This document shows positions 59,286 through 64,000 of a stretch of 64,000 nucleotides of DNA, in pieces. How positions within the stretch are numbered: position 1 is the stretch's first letter; each line of letters starts with the position of its first letter. A model generated the notes under the pieces. That model made no database searches. It was not told the DNA's origin and saw only the letters and a program-made list of their open reading frames with translations. The position numbers and the translations under genes are program-made. The DNA is from Gammaproteobacteria bacterium (GTDB taxonomy: Bacteria; Pseudomonadota; Gammaproteobacteria; GCA-002705445; GCA-002716945): assembly GCA_002716945.1 (NCBI GenBank), contig PBCF01000002.1, positions 701,605 to 765,604 on the forward strand, in the 5' to 3' direction.

Positions 59286-60644
59286 ATGGAATATATTGCA
59301 ATTTTTTTTATTTTAACAACTTTTATTTTCTTACTAACAGGATTTCCTGTTGCATTTGTATTAGCTGGAGTTTCTTTAATATTTGCCTACTTAGGAATTA
59401 TTTTTGATATATTTGATTATTCATATTTATTGGCATTCCCTAATAGGGTTTATGGAATTATGATAAATCAAAATTTGCTTGCTGTTCCATTATTTATTTT
59501 CATGGGTTCAGTTCTTGAAAAAACTGATATTGCCGAGAATCTTCTTAAATCAATGAATGAATTATACAAAAATAGTTCTAGCGGGCTAGGTGTCTCGGTC
59601 ATAATCGTTGGAACATTTATGGCCGCAAGTACAGGAATTGTTGGAGCTAGTGTTGTAACTTTAGGTTTATTATCATTACCAGTTATGCTGAAAAATGGTT
59701 ATCCATCGTCTCTTGCATGTGGCGCAGTGTGTGCTTCAGGGACTTTAGGACAAATAATTCCTCCTTCTCTAGTACTTATTTTACTTGCTGATGTTTTATC
59801 AGCAGCATACCAACAGGCTCAACTCAATTCTGGAATTTTTTCTCCTGAAACAATAACAATAGGAGATCTCTTTGCAGGTGCTATAATTCCAGGATTATTA
59901 CTTCCTATTCTTTATATTTTATATATAAAATCTAAAGATAAAGAAATAATTCATAATTCAGAAAATATCATAACAACAAATGTTGATATAAATATATTTC
60001 AATCAATTTTACCTCCAATAATTTTAATTTTTCTTGTTTTAGGATCAATAATTTTTGGAATTGCTACACCATCCGAAGCTGCAGGAGTAGGAGCAGCAGG
60101 TGCATTAAGTATTGCTTTTATACAAGGAAAACTTACAAAAAATATTCTAAAAAAAACATCGAGAGAGACTATCAAAATAACAAGCATGGTGTTTATGATA
60201 CTTTTAGGAGCAACATTATTCTCTCTTGTCTTTCGTGGTTTTGGTGGAGAAGTATTGATTCATGCACTTTTAATAGAAATACCTGAAGATAAATATATAT
60301 CATTATTAATAGTGCTTGTAATGATGTTTTTCTTAGGTTTTATTTTAGATTTTATCGAAATTATTTTTATAGTGATTCCATTATTTGGCCCTACTCTATT
60401 CTCACTTGGATTTGATCCCGTATGGATTGGAATTTTAATAGCGATGGTTTTACAAACTTCTTTTCTAACCCCCCCATTTGGATTTTCATTGTTTTATTTA
60501 CGTGGTGTTACACCTAAAAATATATCAACATCTGAAATATATAAAGGTGTTTATCCATATATTGCAATACAAATTATTGTAATAATAATTATTTATTTTT
60601 TTCCTGGCATGACTACATATCTACCGGAAGTTTTATTTAACTAA
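59286..60644 (+). CDS. dctM: TRAP transporter large membrane subunit
   Basis: Ion-coupled permease of about twelve hydrophobic helices, 452 aa. Family blocks: GFPVAFVLAGVSLIF near the N terminus, VPLFIFMGSVLEKT near residue 70, ASTGIVGASVVTLG near 115, GTLGQIIPPSLVLILLAD near 152, TPSEAAGVGAAGAL near 262 and LTPPFGFSLFYLRG near 397. Together with dctQ and the convergent dctP it forms a complete system. DctP resembles keto-acid binders, so carboxylates are likely substrates. Confidence 0.95.
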   Translation: MEYIAIFFILTTFIFLLTGFPVAFVLAGVSLIFAYLGIIFDIFDYSYLLAFPNRVYGIMINQNLLAVPLFIFMGSVLEKTDIAENLLKSMNELYKNSSSGLGVSVIIVGTFMAASTGIVGASVVTLGLLSLPVMLKNGYPSSLACGAVCASGTLGQIIPPSLVLILLADVLSAAYQQAQLNSGIFSPETITIGDLFAGAIIPGLLLPILYILYIKSKDKEIIHNSENIITTNVDINIFQSILPPIILIFLVLGSIIFGIATPSEAAGVGAAGALSIAFIQGKLTKNILKKTSRETIKITSMVFMILLGATLFSLVFRGFGGEVLIHALLIEIPEDKYISLLIVLVMMFFLGFILDFIEIIFIVIPLFGPTLFSLGFDPVWIGILIAMVLQTSFLTPPFGFSLFYLRGVTPKNISTSEIYKGVYPYIAIQIIVIIIIYFFPGMTTYLPEVLFN

Positions 60645-60645
60645 A

Positions 60646-61728
60646 TTACTCTCTGGAATTAATATATGATTTCTCAGATAACTCAGTCCATGGTATGACT
60701 TCTTTTTGAAATTTTTTATATGAAGCATAAACTTCTTGGGTAATTGAGTCAGTCTGGCCAATCTCATCAATAACCTCCATTGATAATTTTCTTAAAAATG
60801 TCATTACTTTTTTAGGGAACTCATGGATAATTATGTTCTCTGAAATCAAATACTGCAATGCTTGATTATTTTTTGAAGTGTAATCTGCAAGCATATCTAT
60901 GTTTGCAGCCTTACAAGAAATATCTATGATATGCTTCAAATCATTAGGTAATTTATTATAAACATCTCTGTTAATTATGCACTCTAATGTAGGTCCAGGT
61001 TCATGCCATCCAGGATAGTAATAATATTTTGCTGCTTTGTGCAATCCAAACGCTCTATCGTTATATGGTCCAACCCATTCTGTTGCATCAATTGCGCCTG
61101 TTTGTAAAGCCGTAAAAATTTCTGATCCAGGTAGTGTAATTGGAACACCTCCAGCCCTCGCCAAGACTTCGCCGCCAAGACCCGGTATTCTCATTTTTAA
61201 ACCCTGCAAATCTTTAGGTGAGTTTATTTTTTTGTTAAACCATCCGCCCATTTGAACCCCAGTATTACCAGCCGGACGTGGAACTAAATTAAATTGCATA
61301 TACAGCTTTTCCCATAATTTTAATCCATCTCCATAATACAACCAAGCATTCATTTCTTGGGCATTCAAACCAAATGGGACTGAAGAAAAAAATTGACATG
61401 CTTGGCTTTTGCCTTTCCAATAATATGCTCCTGAATGTCCCATCTCTGCTCCTCCAGACGATACATAATCAAAAACTTCAAGTGGAGGAACTAATTCATT
61501 AGCACCAAATACTTTTATCTTTATTCTATTATTAGATAAAATATTAATAATCTTGGCTAAATTTTCTGCTCCAACCCCTAATCCAGGAAAATTTTTTGGC
61601 CATGATGTGACCATTTTCCAATTAAATTCAGTTTTTTGCGATGAAGTAGATTTTTTTGGTAATAATAAGGATGATCCTAAAATAGAGTATCCAATAGATT
61701 TTAAAAAATTTCTTCTTTTAATTGCCAT
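60646..61728 (-). CDS. dctP: TRAP transporter substrate-binding protein, Tat-exported
   Basis: Periplasmic receptor, 360 aa. It starts with a twin-arginine signal (KRRNFLKSIGYSILGSSLL). The mature part has WKMVTSWPKNFPGLGVGAENLAK, PRPAGNTGVQMGGWF, LQGLKMRIPGLGGEV and GAIDATEWVGPYND, blocks I associate with TakP-type TRAP receptors that bind 2-oxo acids as dimers with a metal. It is encoded convergently to dctQM, with one base between the stops, so it has its own promoter. Substrate specificity is inferred. Confidence 0.9.
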   Translation of the reverse strand: MAIKRRNFLKSIGYSILGSSLLLPKKSTSSQKTEFNWKMVTSWPKNFPGLGVGAENLAKIINILSNNRIKIKVFGANELVPPLEVFDYVSSGGAEMGHSGAYYWKGKSQACQFFSSVPFGLNAQEMNAWLYYGDGLKLWEKLYMQFNLVPRPAGNTGVQMGGWFNKKINSPKDLQGLKMRIPGLGGEVLARAGGVPITLPGSEIFTALQTGAIDATEWVGPYNDRAFGLHKAAKYYYYPGWHEPGPTLECIINRDVYNKLPNDLKHIIDISCKAANIDMLADYTSKNNQALQYLISENIIIHEFPKKVMTFLRKLSMEVIDEIGQTDSITQEVYASYKKFQKEVIPWTELSEKSYINSRE

Positions 61729-61731
61729 ATC

Positions 61732-63858
61732 TTATAGAAAGTCTAAATGCGCATAAGTTAAAACCAACCACTTTGGTCCATCATAATCTTCAAATTTTAT
61801 TTGAAGTTTTAAGTTATCATCAGATCCCTCATAACTCAATATTATTCCATCGCCAAATTTCATATGTCTTACTCTTTGACCAATTTTAAAAAATGGTTTC
61901 TTGGTATTTTTTTTGATTGAATTAAATTTTTTATTATCTCTTACTGGCTCTAATAATTCATCTGGTATTTCATTAATAAATCTTGAAGGATATAAATTGG
62001 TAAAATGGCCATGAAGATATCTCCCAGTAGCATATGTTAAATACAATATCCGCATCGCTCTAGTTATGGCTACATAACAAAGTCTTCTTTCTTCTTCTAG
62101 AAAATGAGAACTATCATTTCTATTTGCATTTGGGAAAATACTTTCTTCTAATCCAGTTAAAAAAACTATAGGGAATTCTAAACCCTTGGCGGAATGTATA
62201 GTCATCAGTTGTACAGGATCTTCATGTAGTTTAGATTGATATTCACCAGCTTCCAATGCTGCATTATCCAGAAAATCTTCTAAAATATTTTCACTATCAA
62301 AATTATTTCTAGAAAATCTGGCCGCTACAGAAATCAGCTCATCAATATTTTCAAGTTTAGATAAAGATTCTTCTGTTTTTTTCTGATTGAAATGAGAAAT
62401 TAATTGAGAGACCTTTGTGGTTTTATCTATTAGTGTTTGTAAATTTAAATTTTTTGCAAAATCAGCAATCTCAGAAATAATTTTTATAAAAGACTGAATA
62501 TTATTTGAAGCCCTCGAATTAGTTTTATAAATTTCTTTATTATTTATAGTTTCCCATAGTGAAAGTGAATTTTCTTTAGCAAAATCTCTAATAAGACTCA
62601 TACTTTTTTCTCCAATACCTCTAGGTGGCTGGTTTATAATTCTTTCAAAAGCATTATTATCTGATAGGTTAGTGGCCAATCTTATATATGCAATAACATC
62701 TTTAATCTCACTTCTTTCAAAAAACCTAAAACCACCATAAATGATATACGGGATTCCTCTTCCATTAAGTTCTTCTTCTAATCTTCGTGAAAGAAAGTTA
62801 TTTCTATATAAAATAGCTATATCAGATCTTTTGTAACCCTGCTTAACAAAATATTTTATTTTTTCAGCAATGAATCCCGATTCATCATCATTATTAAAAG
62901 CTTCATACAAATAAACTGGTTCTCCTTTACTTGTTTTCGTCCATAGATTCTTCCCTAATCTTTCTTGATTCTTAGAAATTAAGTTATTAGCAACCTTTAA
63001 GATTTTTTCTGTTGACCTATAGTTTTGTTCTAATTTAAAAATTTCAACGTTTTTGAATTCTTTTTTGAATAATTGAATATTTTCACTTCTAGCTCCTCTC
63101 CAAGCATAGATAGATTGATCATCATCTCCTACAGCATATAGAGAACCACTATCACCATTAAGTATTTTCAAAAGCTTAAATTGCAATGTGTTAGTATCTT
63201 GAAATTCATCCACCATAATATTTTTAAACCTTTCAGTATAATATTTTAAAAGTTCCTTATTATTTAATAGAGTTTCATATGTTGTTAGTATTAAATCTGC
63301 AAAATCTAATGATTTAGTTTGTTTGCAAATATCTTCATATTCCTTAAAAATTTGATTATATTTATCATTTTCTTTTTGAGATTTTCCAGATCTGAATCCC
63401 TTGTCTTTTTGTTTATTTATGTATGATTGAATTGATTTAGGATCATATAAGTTTTCATCAAGATTATCAGATTTTAAAATTCTCTTTATTATCCGAAGTT
63501 GGTCTTGTGAGTCTAAAATTGTAAAAAACTGAGATATTTCTGCTTCTTTCCAATGTATTTTTAAAAATCTCCGACATATACCATGGAAAGTTCCAAACCA
63601 TAAACCTTGTGTAGAAATCTTCAGAAGATTTTCTATACGTTGCTTCATTTCATTAGCAGCTTTATTGGTGAATGTTAGCGCGAGTATGTTGCTAGGCTTA
63701 ACATCAAAGCTATCTATTAACTTAGCAATTCTGTATGTTAAAACTCTAGTTTTTCCGCTACCAGCTCCAGCTAAGATTAATTTATTCCCCAAATGACAAT
63801 CAACCGCTTTTATTTGTTCTGAATTAAGTTTACTGGGAGATTGATTTTCCAAATGCAT
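61732..63858 (-). CDS. uvrD: DNA helicase II (UvrD/PcrA type)
   Basis: 3'-5' superfamily 1 helicase in nucleotide excision and mismatch repair. Walker A is AGAGSGKTRVLTYR near residue 30, and further motifs are LALTFTNKAANEMKQR, Walker B VDEFQDTNTLQ near 215, GDDDQSIYAWRGA, EQNYRST, TIHSAKGLEFP and YVAITRA. The C-terminal Tudor-like end (QRVRHMKFGDGIIL) is present. Length is 708 aa against 720 in E. coli. It ends 3 bp before the dctP start. Confidence 0.96.
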   Translation of the reverse strand: MHLENQSPSKLNSEQIKAVDCHLGNKLILAGAGSGKTRVLTYRIAKLIDSFDVKPSNILALTFTNKAANEMKQRIENLLKISTQGLWFGTFHGICRRFLKIHWKEAEISQFFTILDSQDQLRIIKRILKSDNLDENLYDPKSIQSYINKQKDKGFRSGKSQKENDKYNQIFKEYEDICKQTKSLDFADLILTTYETLLNNKELLKYYTERFKNIMVDEFQDTNTLQFKLLKILNGDSGSLYAVGDDDQSIYAWRGARSENIQLFKKEFKNVEIFKLEQNYRSTEKILKVANNLISKNQERLGKNLWTKTSKGEPVYLYEAFNNDDESGFIAEKIKYFVKQGYKRSDIAILYRNNFLSRRLEEELNGRGIPYIIYGGFRFFERSEIKDVIAYIRLATNLSDNNAFERIINQPPRGIGEKSMSLIRDFAKENSLSLWETINNKEIYKTNSRASNNIQSFIKIISEIADFAKNLNLQTLIDKTTKVSQLISHFNQKKTEESLSKLENIDELISVAARFSRNNFDSENILEDFLDNAALEAGEYQSKLHEDPVQLMTIHSAKGLEFPIVFLTGLEESIFPNANRNDSSHFLEEERRLCYVAITRAMRILYLTYATGRYLHGHFTNLYPSRFINEIPDELLEPVRDNKKFNSIKKNTKKPFFKIGQRVRHMKFGDGIILSYEGSDDNLKLQIKFEDYDGPKWLVLTYAHLDFL

Positions 63859-63860
63859 AA

Positions 63861-63998
63861 TTATTTAGGTCTAAAATAGATAAATAAGATTAGTAAAATT
63901 ACAAATACTTCCATTATATAATTCAACATCCATATAGGTAACACTCCAAGGAAAGATAAACCAAATAAAATTATGAAAAAGATAAAAATAATCGTCGA
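63861..63998 (-). CDS. Small hydrophobic protein, DUF3309-like, partial at right edge
   Basis: An open frame running in from beyond the right edge and ending in TAA two bases before the uvrD ATG. The visible 45 residues are almost entirely hydrophobic: one or two membrane helices with GVLPIW in between and YFRPK at the end. The pattern recalls DUF3309-type proteins (a helix, LPTW, a second helix). The N terminus is outside the window, since the codon before the visible part ends in TT and is not an ATG. It is too short for the ORF track. Function unknown. Confidence 0.45.
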   Translation of the reverse strand, partial: STIIFIFFIILFGLSFLGVLPIWMLNYIMEVFVILLILFIYFRPK

Positions 63999-64000
63999 AA

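Overview
The window is a gene-dense, very AT-rich (by eye about 30% GC) stretch of a streamlined proteobacterial chromosome. Gene families and gene order point to a gammaproteobacterium. Supporting neighbourhoods include rpsU-yqeY, an aa3 oxidase block, metK-ahcY-bioA-rsmE-gshB-ruvX-pyrB-yggS-proC-yggT-metX-metW, asmA-mutY-yggX-tRNA-Phe, glnK near ubiK, and dsbA-cytochrome c4-polA-thrB. These resemble Pseudomonas-type order with many intervening genes deleted. Short or overlapping gaps, low GC and no mobile elements suggest a small-genome marine or symbiotic lineage. A SUP05/Thioglobus-like affiliation is only a guess.

Layout. 0-7.2 kb: cytochrome c oxidase (coxB, coxA, ctaG, coxC) with assembly genes (SURF1, a Sco-like protein, ctaA, ctaB), all on the minus strand, interrupted by one small plus-strand membrane protein. 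7.3-10.5 kb: bioH-bioC, plsY, tsaD. 10.6-33.6 kb: one long plus-strand run covering rpsU, yqeY, gltD, hemE, aroKB, gltB, dnaG, metK, ahcY, bioA, rsmE, gshA, gshB, ruvX, pyrB, yggS, proC, yggT, metX and metW. It combines nitrogen assimilation, chorismate and heme synthesis, the SAM/SAH cycle, biotin, glutathione, pyrimidine, proline and methionine synthesis. 33.6-38.7 kb: a minus-strand run (TerB-like, hspQ, a TPR-2OG oxygenase, tRNA-Phe, yggX, mutY, a short AsmA, moaC). 38.8-43.7 kb: rdgB, an M48 peptidase, a PPi-type phosphofructokinase, hemH and an HNH endonuclease.

43.7-44.2 kb is the only gap over 300 bp. It holds several DnaA-box-like sequences between the divergent HNH and priA genes and is a candidate replication origin, or at least a DnaA-bound region. 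44.2-49.8 kb: priA, argS, a HAD phosphatase, and a divergent speD/speE pair. 49.8-52.3 kb: glnK with two TorF-type porins in the place where amtB is commonly found, a well-matched sigma-54 promoter, and ubiK. 52.3-57.8 kb: cytochrome c5-like protein, tRNA-Arg(CCG), folD, dsbA, cytochrome c4, polA. 57.9-63.9 kb: thrB translationally coupled to TRAP dctQM, a convergent Tat-exported dctP, uvrD, and a small membrane protein running off the right edge.

The gene set describes a free-respiring, largely prototrophic cell: aerobic terminal oxidase with c-type cytochromes, glutamate synthase with PII control, and organic-acid uptake by TRAP. No phage, IS, CRISPR or defence locus was seen. The most interesting signals are in the noncoding DNA (DnaA boxes, sigma-54 promoter, hairpins at start codons) and in a few divergent enzymes (SpeD-like, BioH-like, TPR-oxygenase). 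Functions rest on motif reading and general family knowledge; no search was run.
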